A DNA stretch of 64,000 nucleotides from Acholeplasmatales bacterium (GTDB lineage Bacteria > Bacillota_I > Bacilli_A > Izemoplasmatales > Izemoplasmataceae). Position 1 is the first letter of the stretch. The number at the start of each line of letters is the position of its first letter. The notes under the pieces were generated by a model. The model did not search any database. It was not told the origin of the DNA and worked only from the letters and a program-made list of their open reading frames with translations. Location of the stretch: assembly GCA_007694145.1 (NCBI GenBank), contig RECF01000078.1, positions 1-64,000 on the forward strand. Direction: 5' to 3'. This document shows, piece by piece, positions 34,439-42,737 of this stretch. Made by a program: the position numbers and the translations under genes.

Positions 34439-35617
34439 ATGAGATTCAAACGGATCTTTCTCATCGTGATTGACAGCGTTGGTATCGGCGCGATGCCCGA
34501 TGCGGCCGCGTATGGCGATGAAGGCGCCAATACACTGGGTCACATCGCTGAGGTTTCCGGAGGCATCGAACTTCCGACTATGGCCCAACTCGGTTTGGGT
34601 CATTTAGGACCATTCAAGGGGGTTCCAATCCTAAACGATGTCAAAGGGTTTTACACGAAAATGGCTGAAAAAAGTGTCGGAAAAGATACGATGACAGGTC
34701 ACTGGGAGCTGATGGGCCTTTATGTCGATAGACCGTTCAAAACATTTACGGACACCGGTTTCCCTAAGTCGCTACTCGATGCAATCAGCAAGAAAACCGG
34801 ACGCGGCATAGTCGGTAACATCGCCGCAAGTGGCACGGAGATTATCGAGCAATATGGAGAACATCACCTTGAAACCGGGGATTGGATTGTTTATACGAGT
34901 GCCGACAGTGTCTTGCAAATTGCCGCACATGAGGAGAAAGTGGGGCTTGCGGCACTCTATGACGCATGTGCGTATGCCCGAAAGTTGACTTTGGCCGATG
35001 AGTACAAGCTTGGTCGCGTCATCGCTAGACCCTTCGTTGGCACGGGCAAAGGTGCTTTCTCCCGTACGTCAAATCGGCGTGATTATGCCTTGAAGCCTTT
35101 TGAGAAGACGGTGTTGGATCATCTTTCAGCCGGTGGATTTGATGTCCATGCGTTTGGTAAGATTCGCGATATTTTTGATGGCGAGGGGATTACCTGGTCA
35201 AAAAAACAACCGGACAATGATGCCGGCATGCAACACTTTACGGCCCATGTCAAGGTCGACTTTACCGGCTTGGCATTTCTCAACCTAGTTGATTTTGATG
35301 CGTTGTACGGTCATCGCCGTGATCCGGCGGGCTACAAGAAAGCGCTCGAAACCTTTGATGTCCAATTGTCGAGCTTGTGTGCTGCGCTTAAAGACGATGA
35401 CCTGCTTATGATCACAGCGGACCATGGCAATGATCCGACCCATCATGGTACCGATCACACCCGTGAGTATGTCCCGCTGTTAGTCTATGGTAAACAGCTC
35501 AGTGGTGGTCCATTGCCGATGCGGCAAAGTTTTGCGGACGTCGGGGCTACGATTGCCGACAATTTCGGCGTGACCGCTCCAGTACATGGCTTGACTTTTC
35601 TAGACCTTTTACGATAA
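34439..35617 (+). CDS. deoB: phosphopentomutase
   Basis: DeoB interconverts ribose 1-phosphate and ribose 5-phosphate (and the deoxy forms) in nucleoside salvage. The 392-residue protein belongs to the alkaline-phosphatase fold: metal-binding D in IDSVGIG at the start, GKDTMTGHWE near residue 80, and TADHGNDPT near the end. AAGGAGG lies before the ATG, three bases after the xerD stop. It works with DeoC and DeoD encoded at 54.6-56 kb. Confidence 0.97.
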   Translation: MRFKRIFLIVIDSVGIGAMPDAAAYGDEGANTLGHIAEVSGGIELPTMAQLGLGHLGPFKGVPILNDVKGFYTKMAEKSVGKDTMTGHWELMGLYVDRPFKTFTDTGFPKSLLDAISKKTGRGIVGNIAASGTEIIEQYGEHHLETGDWIVYTSADSVLQIAAHEEKVGLAALYDACAYARKLTLADEYKLGRVIARPFVGTGKGAFSRTSNRRDYALKPFEKTVLDHLSAGGFDVHAFGKIRDIFDGEGITWSKKQPDNDAGMQHFTAHVKVDFTGLAFLNLVDFDALYGHRRDPAGYKKALETFDVQLSSLCAALKDDDLLMITADHGNDPTHHGTDHTREYVPLLVYGKQLSGGPLPMRQSFADVGATIADNFGVTAPVHGLTFLDLLR

Positions 35618-35621
35618 AAAA

Positions 35622-35667
35622 AACGTCCCGCTTCGTAGACCGCATCTACTAAGTGGGACTTTTTTTG
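35622..35667. terminator. bidirectional terminator
   Basis: GTCCCGCTT (35625-35633) pairs with AAGTGGGAC (35651-35659), with an inner GTAGA/TCTAC stem, flanked by A and T runs. It serves deoB and the convergent coiled-coil gene. Confidence 0.8.
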
Positions 35668-35678
35668 GTGTCTAGGCA

Positions 35679-37787
35679 TCAAAAACGGTGGCGCGCTTCG
35701 TCGTGACGGATGCGATTGCGTTCTAGCGCTTGCACATGGTCTTGTTCAAGGCGCTGTAACGCATCCCGCATCGCTTTTGACGTTTTTGCTAAAGATGTAT
35801 CCGCTGCTTTTTTCTTGCTCATGAGTGCTTGCAAGTCACGGGCATGGGTTTCTTTGAGCGTGTCTAGTGCCACCTCAAAAGGCTTAAGAACATCGGCCAT
35901 TTTACGTTCAAAATCATGCTTTAGCACAGTGAGTTTTTCTTCAAAGGGGGCCAGTCGAGGCTTGATTTTCACCAGACCTTCATCGAGTGTTTGCTCGAGG
36001 GTTTGCAGGCGTTCATCAAGAGGTTGCACCGCTTCCTTTAGCATCTTTGCCTGCTCAGCACGGGCGTCTTTTTTTGCCTCATCAATGTGTGTCTTTAGCT
36101 CTGCAACTCCGAGTTCATGCGCTTCAATTAGAGCCTCTAACCGCTCAGTCTCCGATTTCCTTGAAACGTCGCGATCTTGACGGAGTGCTTTCAATTGGGT
36201 CTCGTAATTGTCATAGAAAGGCTTATAAGCCTGTTTCATGGCGCGCATGGACTGTCGCGCCCAACCTTCCATCACGTGGTGGATTTGATCGTGTAATGGT
36301 TTGATGTGCGCCCTGATTTTCGCATAGGTCGCCTTTTTCATGGACTTAAGTTTCTTGCGCGTTTTTTCAAACAACTCTTCTAGGGGCAGCCACAAGCCTT
36401 TCAAGTCATTTTCGGCTTGCGTCGCAATTTTTTTCATTTCAATCTGATGTTTTTTTTGCGCCGAATGTTGTTTTTTTTGAGAGCGTGTTTCGATGTCAAG
36501 TTGGTGTTGGCGCATCTGGGCATCCTGCTCGACATCGATGCGTTTGGCGAGCCAGGACGTTAGGGTCTGATGCAGCCGTTCCTGAAAATCTTCTGAAGCG
36601 ATTTCCATAAACTGGTCGATGTTTTCCTGTGCTTGATTCAAGGCTCGTTCAGCTTGAGTCAGCGTTTCTTGTAGCGCCTTCAAGTCGTGACGAATCTGAA
36701 TGTGATGTTGTTTTAGTTCTTTGTCGAGCTGATGGCGTTTTTCCCGTACATTCGCCTCGGGTGCGTCATAGCGTTCGTTGATTTCATTGATATGGTGTTG
36801 CTTTTTCTGTTGGAACGCGAGAATTTGATCGGCTTGTTGCTTGAGTTCAGCACGCAAACGTTTCTCCAAGTTTTTCTCTTTTTCACGCCCTTGCAGTTCA
36901 AGCGTCTTAAGCAAGGTTTCACGCTCGGTCCTTTTTTCTTGCAATGTCCTTTGCAGGTCCTCAAGCGATCTATCTTGTGCCTTGATGATTGCGTCACGTT
37001 CATATTCTAAAGGCACCCTTGTTTGTAAGGTTTTTTGCGCTTGATGCGCCCGTTCGATGTCACGGTTCAGAGCGATGATTTTGGATTGAGTAACGTACAG
37101 GTCGTGCTTGATATCAAGGGCTCTATCGACCATGCTGATTTCATGTTCATGGCGGCGGATTGCGAGTGCATGGGTCGCAGCCCAGTGGGCTTGTTGTCGT
37201 TCCTTGTCATGACGCACACACACATCGGCGTAACGTTTTAACACATCCGCACGCAAGCGCTGCGTCACGATGGCGAAAGGCTCCGAAACTGAAGAACCGG
37301 TTGTAGTGTGATACGCTTGAGCAAACGTGACAAACGGTCCATCAATTACTTTTTCAGCAGCTTTGATGCGACCATCCGCGTCGTTGCCATGTGAAGAGAG
37401 ATGTGTCGCAATCCGTGTGGCATCTTTTTGATAGGCCTTGTCAATCTGCTTACGCAGCTTGGGATTGTTTGGGATAACTGTCACAGTTTCCCAAAGCATG
37501 GTAAGGACTTCTTCATAACCTTTAATCAATACTTGGAAACGCGCTTTTTGTGTTGCGACACGACGCCGTTTTTCTTGTGCGTCAAACTCATGATTATGTT
37601 GCTTTTGTGTTTTGAGAAGAAGTTTATCTGCGTCTGCAGGTAGCTCTTTTTCCTTATTTTCAAGTTGTACGAGTGTCTTTTCAAGCTGTTGGCGTGCTTG
37701 ATACAGCGTATGCAAATCGTCTTCATGTTTTTTCTGAGTAGCTTGCAAAGCTTGTGCAAGTGTCTCTTCCGTCATAGCTACGGACAT
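35679..37787 (-). CDS. large coiled-coil protein, unknown
   Basis: The 702-residue protein is almost wholly alpha-helical, with long heptad-like runs of Glu, Lys, Gln and Leu across about residues 1-100 and 180-690. No nucleotide-binding motif, signal peptide or membrane segment is present, so it is not an SMC ATPase. It could be a cytoskeletal, scaffolding or nucleoid protein; I recognise no family. AAAGGAGG lies eight bases before the ATG, and a minus-strand TATAAT is at 37823-37828. It is monocistronic, between deoB and ruvB. Confidence 0.8.
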   Translation of the reverse strand: MSVAMTEETLAQALQATQKKHEDDLHTLYQARQQLEKTLVQLENKEKELPADADKLLLKTQKQHNHEFDAQEKRRRVATQKARFQVLIKGYEEVLTMLWETVTVIPNNPKLRKQIDKAYQKDATRIATHLSSHGNDADGRIKAAEKVIDGPFVTFAQAYHTTTGSSVSEPFAIVTQRLRADVLKRYADVCVRHDKERQQAHWAATHALAIRRHEHEISMVDRALDIKHDLYVTQSKIIALNRDIERAHQAQKTLQTRVPLEYERDAIIKAQDRSLEDLQRTLQEKRTERETLLKTLELQGREKEKNLEKRLRAELKQQADQILAFQQKKQHHINEINERYDAPEANVREKRHQLDKELKQHHIQIRHDLKALQETLTQAERALNQAQENIDQFMEIASEDFQERLHQTLTSWLAKRIDVEQDAQMRQHQLDIETRSQKKQHSAQKKHQIEMKKIATQAENDLKGLWLPLEELFEKTRKKLKSMKKATYAKIRAHIKPLHDQIHHVMEGWARQSMRAMKQAYKPFYDNYETQLKALRQDRDVSRKSETERLEALIEAHELGVAELKTHIDEAKKDARAEQAKMLKEAVQPLDERLQTLEQTLDEGLVKIKPRLAPFEEKLTVLKHDFERKMADVLKPFEVALDTLKETHARDLQALMSKKKAADTSLAKTSKAMRDALQRLEQDHVQALERNRIRHDEARHRF

Positions 37788-37822
37788 GAACTCACCTCCT
37801 TTGAAAAACCTTGACTGAGCCT

Positions 37823-37831
37823 ATTATAGCA
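37823..37831 (-). promoter_or_regulatory. extended -10 promoter of the coiled-coil gene
   Basis: On the minus strand this reads TGC then TATAAT, 36 bases before the start codon. Confidence 0.6.
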
Positions 37832-37916
37832 TGAAGAAAAACGCTTCACAATTCAATGTGGCAACGACCGTGTCTTTTGCCGAAGATTATTTCAACATTT
37901 ATCCAAGGACTTGGGA

Positions 37917-37944
37917 TTGAATTCATTGGCCTTTGGTGTATAAT
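37917..37944 (+). promoter_or_regulatory. promoter of ruvB-queA
   Basis: TTGAAT at 37917-37922 and TATAAT at 37939-37944 are spaced by 16 bases, 19 bases before ATG 37963. Confidence 0.7.
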
Positions 37945-37962
37945 GACCATGAGGTGCTGCCC

Positions 37963-38970
37963 ATGAATGAACGACTGGTGACTCCTGACACGGTTCAGGA
38001 AGATATTGAAACATTGAGTCTTCGCCCGACACGGCTTGCAGATTATATCGGCCAAGATCACGTCAAAGAGATGATGGATATTTTTATCCGTGCGGCCAGA
38101 CAGCGAAAAGAAAGTCTTGACCACGTGCTTTTATACGGTCCCCCAGGACTTGGCAAGACGACGCTTGCCAACATTGTCGCCCATGAGACAGGGGTCAAAA
38201 TCAAGGTCACAAGTGGCCCAAGCATCGAGAAGAGTGGCGATCTTGCCGTGTTGCTGACGAGCCTTGAACCCGGTGACATCTTATTCATCGATGAAATTCA
38301 TCGACTGCCGCGTGTGGTCGAAGAAGTGTTGTACCCAGCAATGGAAGATTTTGCCCTAGATATTATTGTCGGCAAGGAAGAAACATCGCGGGCGTTACGG
38401 GTTGACTTGCCACCCTTCACCCTGATTGGGGCCACCACACGTTTTGGTGATCTGTCTGCGCCTTTACGTGACCGGTTCGGGGTCGTGCACAAACTCGAAT
38501 ACTACGATCAGGAAGCGCTTGAAAAAATCTGTGCGCGAACCGCGCGGATCTATGAGGCTGAGATTGACAAGGCGAGCATTGTTGAGATTGCCTTGCGTAG
38601 CCGCGGTACGCCTAGGATTGTCAATCGGCTGTTCAGACGCATCCGTGATTTTGCTGACGTCTTGAATGATGGCATGATTACGCTTGACATTACCCGCCTC
38701 GCGCTAGATAAATTGGCGATTGATCCCTTGGGTCTTGACCCGATGGACTATGATTACTTGTATGGTCTAATCAATAAATTCGGAGGGGGTCCGGTCGGGG
38801 TTGAGAGTCTTGCTTCGGCGATTGCGGAAGAGGTGTCGACGCTTGAAGATGTCTATGAGCCGTTTTTACTCAAACTCGGTTTCATCCAACGGACACCACG
38901 TGGACGCGTGGCGACAGAAAAAGCTTACCGCCACTTGAAAGTTCCCCATCAAGGTGGTTTGTTCGAATGA
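37963..38970 (+). CDS. ruvB: Holliday junction helicase RuvB
   Basis: RuvB is the AAA+ motor that drives branch migration of Holliday junctions with RuvA. The 335-residue protein has Walker A GPPGLGKT at residues 59-66, Walker B FIDEIH near 107, and the C-terminal winged helix. GAGGTG six bases before ATG 37963 sets the start, because an upstream in-frame TTG lies before the -10 element. ruvA, normally just upstream, is not in the window. It overlaps queA by four bases. Confidence 0.97.
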   Translation: MNERLVTPDTVQEDIETLSLRPTRLADYIGQDHVKEMMDIFIRAARQRKESLDHVLLYGPPGLGKTTLANIVAHETGVKIKVTSGPSIEKSGDLAVLLTSLEPGDILFIDEIHRLPRVVEEVLYPAMEDFALDIIVGKEETSRALRVDLPPFTLIGATTRFGDLSAPLRDRFGVVHKLEYYDQEALEKICARTARIYEAEIDKASIVEIALRSRGTPRIVNRLFRRIRDFADVLNDGMITLDITRLALDKLAIDPLGLDPMDYDYLYGLINKFGGGPVGVESLASAIAEEVSTLEDVYEPFLLKLGFIQRTPRGRVATEKAYRHLKVPHQGGLFE

Positions 38971-39992
38971 AGCTTGAAGATTTTCATTATGATCTGCCTG
39001 AAGCATGCATTGCACAGCGCCCCCTAGAAAACCGAGGCGATTCACGGTTATTGGTTGTTGATCGTGAAACGGGTGACTTAAACGATGCCCAGTTTCGTGA
39101 CTTGGCTCGCTATCTCAAGGTTGGAGACGTGCTTGTCATCAATGATTCAGCTGTAATTCCGGCCCGTCTCATTGGTGAAAAGGCCGACACCAGAGCCACC
39201 GTAGAGATGCTTTTGCTCAGGCAAATTGAAACGAACCTTTGGGAGTGTTTGCTCAAAAAGGCGAAAAAAGTGCGCGTCGGAACGAAACTAATCTTTGGAA
39301 ACGGTTTGCTAGAAGCCGTGTGCACTGCGGAAAAACCAGATGGCATACGTTGGATGAGGCTAATCCATGCTGGGTTGTTTTATCCATTGCTTGAGCGTCT
39401 CGGTGAGATGCCACTTCCCCCATATATCCACGAGAAGCTCGACCAACCTGAACGGTACCAAACCGTCTATTCCAAACATCGCGGTAGCAGCGCAGCCCCA
39501 ACCGCAGGCCTCCACTTCACCACGGATCATCTCGAAGCGCTCAAAGCAGCCGGCATCATCTGTGTCGCCATCACGCTCCATGTCGGCCTAGGGACATTTC
39601 GCCCGGTGACTGTGAAGGATGTGACCACACATAAAATGCACGAGGAGATGTACACCGTATCCGCAGAAAGTGCCACCATCATCAACAAGGCAAAAGAAGA
39701 AGGTCGCCGGATTGTGGCAGTCGGAACAACCTCCATGCGCACGCTAGAGACCGTGCAAAAAGATGGCCGGGTTGTAGCAGGTAGTGGTATGAGCCAGCTG
39801 TTCATTTATCCGGGATTTGACTTCCAAGTCGTCGATGCGCTTTTGACCAATTTTCATCTGCCTGCATCAACGCTGCTCATGCTTGTCTCAGCGTTTTCAA
39901 GTCGTGATATCATCATGAAGGCGTATCAGCACGCCATCGCTTCGAACTACCGATTCTTTTCTTTTGGCGACGCCATGTTCTTGACACGTTAG
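38967..39992 (+). CDS. queA: S-adenosylmethionine:tRNA ribosyltransferase-isomerase
   Basis: QueA makes epoxyqueuosine from the preQ1 placed in tRNA by Tgt, using the ribosyl group of SAM. The 341-residue protein matches the family along its length, including [16 protein letters not shown] and the late [18 protein letters not shown] segment. It is coupled to ruvB. tgt is about 7 kb downstream, whereas in many Bacillota it follows directly. Confidence 0.97.
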   Translation: MKLEDFHYDLPEACIAQRPLENRGDSRLLVVDRETGDLNDAQFRDLARYLKVGDVLVINDSAVIPARLIGEKADTRATVEMLLLRQIETNLWECLLKKAKKVRVGTKLIFGNGLLEAVCTAEKPDGIRWMRLIHAGLFYPLLERLGEMPLPPYIHEKLDQPERYQTVYSKHRGSSAAPTAGLHFTTDHLEALKAAGIICVAITLHVGLGTFRPVTVKDVTTHKMHEEMYTVSAESATIINKAKEEGRRIVAVGTTSMRTLETVQKDGRVVAGSGMSQLFIYPGFDFQVVDALLTNFHLPASTLLMLVSAFSSRDIIMKAYQHAIASNYRFFSFGDAMFLTR

Positions 39993-40013
39993 CACCAGAG
40001 TGATCGAGAAGAT

Positions 40014-40041
40014 AAAAGCGCGGGTTTTGACCCGCGCTTTT
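40014..40041. terminator. bidirectional terminator
   Basis: AAAAGCGCGGG pairs perfectly with CCCGCGCTTTT around six bases. It lies between queA and the convergent MFS gene. Confidence 0.85.
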
Positions 40042-40056
40042 ATATTTCAGTGACAA

Positions 40057-41355
40057 TTAGAGACTGCTGAGTAGCCGATTGACAGTGGGGCTATAAAGAA
40101 TGGTCATCAAGGGTACGACACTGAGTAGACAAATCGCCATCAGCAGGAGGCCAAGATTGCTGTATTCAAGAATCAGACCTGCCAGTAGATAAGACACGGG
40201 AATCAACCCTGCAGTCAACGTGTTGACAATGGAAAACACCCGTCCACGGACTTCTGGTTGAATGGCGCGGGCAAGCCCGGTCCCAAAGGGAATATTCACA
40301 AACATGTTGCTGATGGCAAGAATAAACAACGAAGGAAGAAAAATGGCGGTAAACAGTGTGTAACTGACATGGGCGCCTGAACCGAGGACCATGATAGCAG
40401 ACAACCAAAAACCCATGAAGATAGTCAGTGTCAAACCGCGCTTCATGCTATTAGCGACGGTGATTTTGACACCGAGTGTACCAACGAGGATACCACCTAT
40501 CACCATACCGCTTGAAAAGGTGATATTCGCGATGGCTAGCTGCAACGCTTCCTGGTTCAAGGCGAGGTTATAAAGATAGGGTATCGCATTGGCAAAAAAC
40601 GGTGCAAAGGCAAAATTCAAAAAGAGTACAGCTGTGACAAACGGTAAGAGTCCAGGCTTGTCAAGGATGTAGCGGACACCGACTTTGAAATCGTGCTGCA
40701 GGGTGGTTTTTTCTTCGGCAGGTGGTTTTGTGTAAGGCGTTCTGATGAACATCTCACTGATGGCACTAAGGATGAAACTGATACCATTGATGATGAAAAT
40801 CATCTCAATGCCAAGTAAACCATACAATAGACCGGCAAGTAAAATACCGATAATGGTTTGAACGCTATTGATCAAGCTGAAAAAAGCATTCGCTTGCGTC
40901 AACTGACGGTCGTCAACGATTTCTGGAATCAACGTGGCGTTCGCAGGAAAGAAGAGGGCGTTATTCAAAGCGAGAACAACGGTGACAGCATAAAGTAAAA
41001 AGAGAAGTTGCGGCTCACTTTGAAGGCCAAGAATCAACGCCCCCCCAGCTAAGACCGTCAGACCCCGAATGAAATCGGTGACATAGAGGATGCGCACTTT
41101 GTTGAGGCGATCGATAAACACACCGGCAAGTGGTGAAGCAAGTAGTTCTACGATGCCGCCAAGTGCGATGTAAAGCCCCATCATCAAAGGGGATTCTGTC
41201 AAGGTCAAAATAAACCAGCCCACAGCAAAGTTATAAAAGGTTGTTCCGATTCGTGAGACAAAATTACCGGCAAACAACAGGGAAAAGTTCTTGTCTTTTA
41301 AGAGTGCGAGCATGCCTGGTGTTTTATTCGATGACGATTTCAACCTTGTCACCAT
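40057..41355 (-). CDS. MFS transporter
   Basis: A 12-helix major facilitator transporter of the group related to drug-export proteins, with a cytoplasmic motif-A-like FIDRLNKVR loop after the second helix. The longest reading is 432 residues; the likely start by homology is the internal ATG at 41313, ten bases after the stop of the preceding gene, since the extra 14 residues look unrelated. It ends the operon that begins at 42475 with DUF2089 and SHOCT-like proteins. The substrate is unknown. Confidence 0.85.
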   Translation of the reverse strand: MVTRLKSSSNKTPGMLALLKDKNFSLLFAGNFVSRIGTTFYNFAVGWFILTLTESPLMMGLYIALGGIVELLASPLAGVFIDRLNKVRILYVTDFIRGLTVLAGGALILGLQSEPQLLFLLYAVTVVLALNNALFFPANATLIPEIVDDRQLTQANAFFSLINSVQTIIGILLAGLLYGLLGIEMIFIINGISFILSAISEMFIRTPYTKPPAEEKTTLQHDFKVGVRYILDKPGLLPFVTAVLFLNFAFAPFFANAIPYLYNLALNQEALQLAIANITFSSGMVIGGILVGTLGVKITVANSMKRGLTLTIFMGFWLSAIMVLGSGAHVSYTLFTAIFLPSLFILAISNMFVNIPFGTGLARAIQPEVRGRVFSIVNTLTAGLIPVSYLLAGLILEYSNLGLLLMAICLLSVVPLMTILYSPTVNRLLSSL

Positions 41356-41704
41356 CGCCGCTTTCTATGTCCACTATTTTGCCGAGGACACCTTCTTCAA
41401 TCATTTCAAGGATCATATCGATGTCTAAGTCGAGGTCCATATCATCGAGTTTGTTCATCTTCATGATGCCTTTTTTTCCGCCGCTCTTCAAGGCGACTTT
41501 GGCAAACTCTAGTGGAATCTGGACATTCACCTTGTCACCATCACTGCTCAAGATTTTGATTTTGAACATTTTGAAAGCATCTTTGCGGACCGCTTTTGCT
41601 GGTCGTTCGCTTTTATCGATTGCTTGCAAAAGCTCAGCACCTTCTTGGGGTGTGATGACTTTGCTTGAGATCATCTCGAGGATTTTCAGTTTTTCCTGAC
41701 TCAT
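41324..41704 (-). CDS. SHOCT-like/YvlB-related protein
   Basis: A 126-residue protein with an N-terminal SHOCT-like helix pair (about 1-30) and a C-terminal strand-rich part ending in acidic residues. Such proteins occur with DUF2089 regulators and YvlB-type adhesin-fold proteins, and may form envelope-stress switches. The gene sits 12 bases after the DUF2089 gene and overlaps the longest reading of the transporter gene. Confidence 0.7.
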   Translation of the reverse strand: MSQEKLKILEMISSKVITPQEGAELLQAIDKSERPAKAVRKDAFKMFKIKILSSDGDKVNVQIPLEFAKVALKSGGKKGIMKMNKLDDMDLDLDIDMILEMIEEGVLGKIVDIESGDGDKVEIVIE

Positions 41705-41716
41705 ATCAATCGCTCC

Positions 41717-42079
41717 TTATTTAAGCAGTTTGAGGGCTTCGTCGGGCTTGATTTTTCCCTCGGCAATTTTTTGAAGAATATCATTGCGTTTCGCTTCATC
41801 CTCATCTTCAGTCACGGTATAACCCAGATTGACGATGGCTTCTTCGAGCATTTTCTTGACGGTGGGGTAGGAGACGTTGAGCTCTTTCTCAAGTTGCTTG
41901 ATGTTGCCTTTGTTTTTGATAAAGAGTTCAATAAAGTACAAGTTTTCTTTAGATAGGTAGTTGAACTTCGAAAGTTGGAAAGCACCGGCAATTTCCGTCT
42001 CGCAGTTGCCGCACTTCAGTTTTGTCACATGTAAATCATGGCTACAAATTGGACATTCACCGATTACAAACTTTTTCAT
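41717..42079 (-). CDS. DUF2089 zinc-ribbon HTH regulator
   Basis: The 120-residue protein has a zinc ribbon (C9, C12, C23, C26) and then a helix-turn-helix (about residues 55-85, NVSYPTVKKMLEE), followed by a SHOCT-like C-terminus. DUF2089 proteins are predicted DNA-binding regulators. It lies between two small genes and upstream of the transporter, so it may control the operon. Inverted repeats at 42545-42578 and 42656-42671 are possible sites. Confidence 0.82.
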   Translation of the reverse strand: MKKFVIGECPICSHDLHVTKLKCGNCETEIAGAFQLSKFNYLSKENLYFIELFIKNKGNIKQLEKELNVSYPTVKKMLEEAIVNLGYTVTEDEDEAKRNDILQKIAEGKIKPDEALKLLK

Positions 42080-42097
42080 AAGAGTTCTCCTGCTTTC

Positions 42098-42475
42098 TTA
42101 TCGTATTTTAATGGAAACCAAGGCATCATCAGTATCAATACGAACGGTTGTGCCTCGGGCATATCGGATTAAACGATACAGTTCTTTCGGCCCCATAGCC
42201 TGAAAATCTCCGAATTCTTCACTGAGGCTGTCGAACATTTTTTTGGGTGCGAAACGCACAGCGATACGGAGTAAGACAACCGGGAAAGGGCATAAGAACA
42301 ACAAGCGAAGTAACAGATTCGGGAAGAGCCCCTCTTCGCGTGCGACAATTCGCAGTTTGATGAACCGTGCCTTTTTCAAGGCGCGGAAATCAATGGGTGG
42401 ACTAAGAGCCGCCATGGCGTCTTGTGGCGCTAAGTGACCCGCATAGAGTTTTTCGAGTACTTCAAGTTGGTGCAT
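42098..42475 (-). CDS. SHOCT-like protein, unknown role
   Basis: A 125-residue protein with an N-terminal SHOCT-like helix pair (about 1-25), a hydrophobic stretch (about 53-73) and a C-terminal strand-rich part resembling that of the 41324 protein. It is the first gene of the operon. It may be membrane-associated. No specific function is recognised. Confidence 0.6.
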   Translation of the reverse strand: MHQLEVLEKLYAGHLAPQDAMAALSPPIDFRALKKARFIKLRIVAREEGLFPNLLLRLLFLCPFPVVLLRIAVRFAPKKMFDSLSEEFGDFQAMGPKELYRLIRYARGTTVRIDTDDALVSIKIR

Positions 42476-42544
42476 ACCATCACCTCAGAACCGGATACTC
42501 TCTTGACGGCTCTATTTTACATGGAAAAACGAATAATGTCAAAT

Positions 42545-42671
42545 ATTTCATTAAAAAAGTTTAAAAAAATAACGAAATAGATTAATTATATTAATAGAGT
42601 ATAGTCATTCAGGGTGTGATATCTAGTTTATAAACCCGCTCGTTTATATAGAAACTGCCAAACCGGTGGCA
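42545..42671. promoter_or_regulatory. inverted repeats in the divergent intergenic region
   Basis: ATTTCATTA (42545-42553) faces TAACGAAAT (42570-42578), one mismatch, and TGCCA (42656-42660) faces TGGCA (42667-42671). The region between the SHOCT-like operon and the activase operon is unusually AT-rich. The arms may be regulator sites; the binding protein is unknown. Confidence 0.4.
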
Positions 42672-42737
42672 TTTGAGGGGCATTTAATATATAATTAATA
42701 AGAAATCTTGTAGACATTCCGTGAAACAGGTGACACT

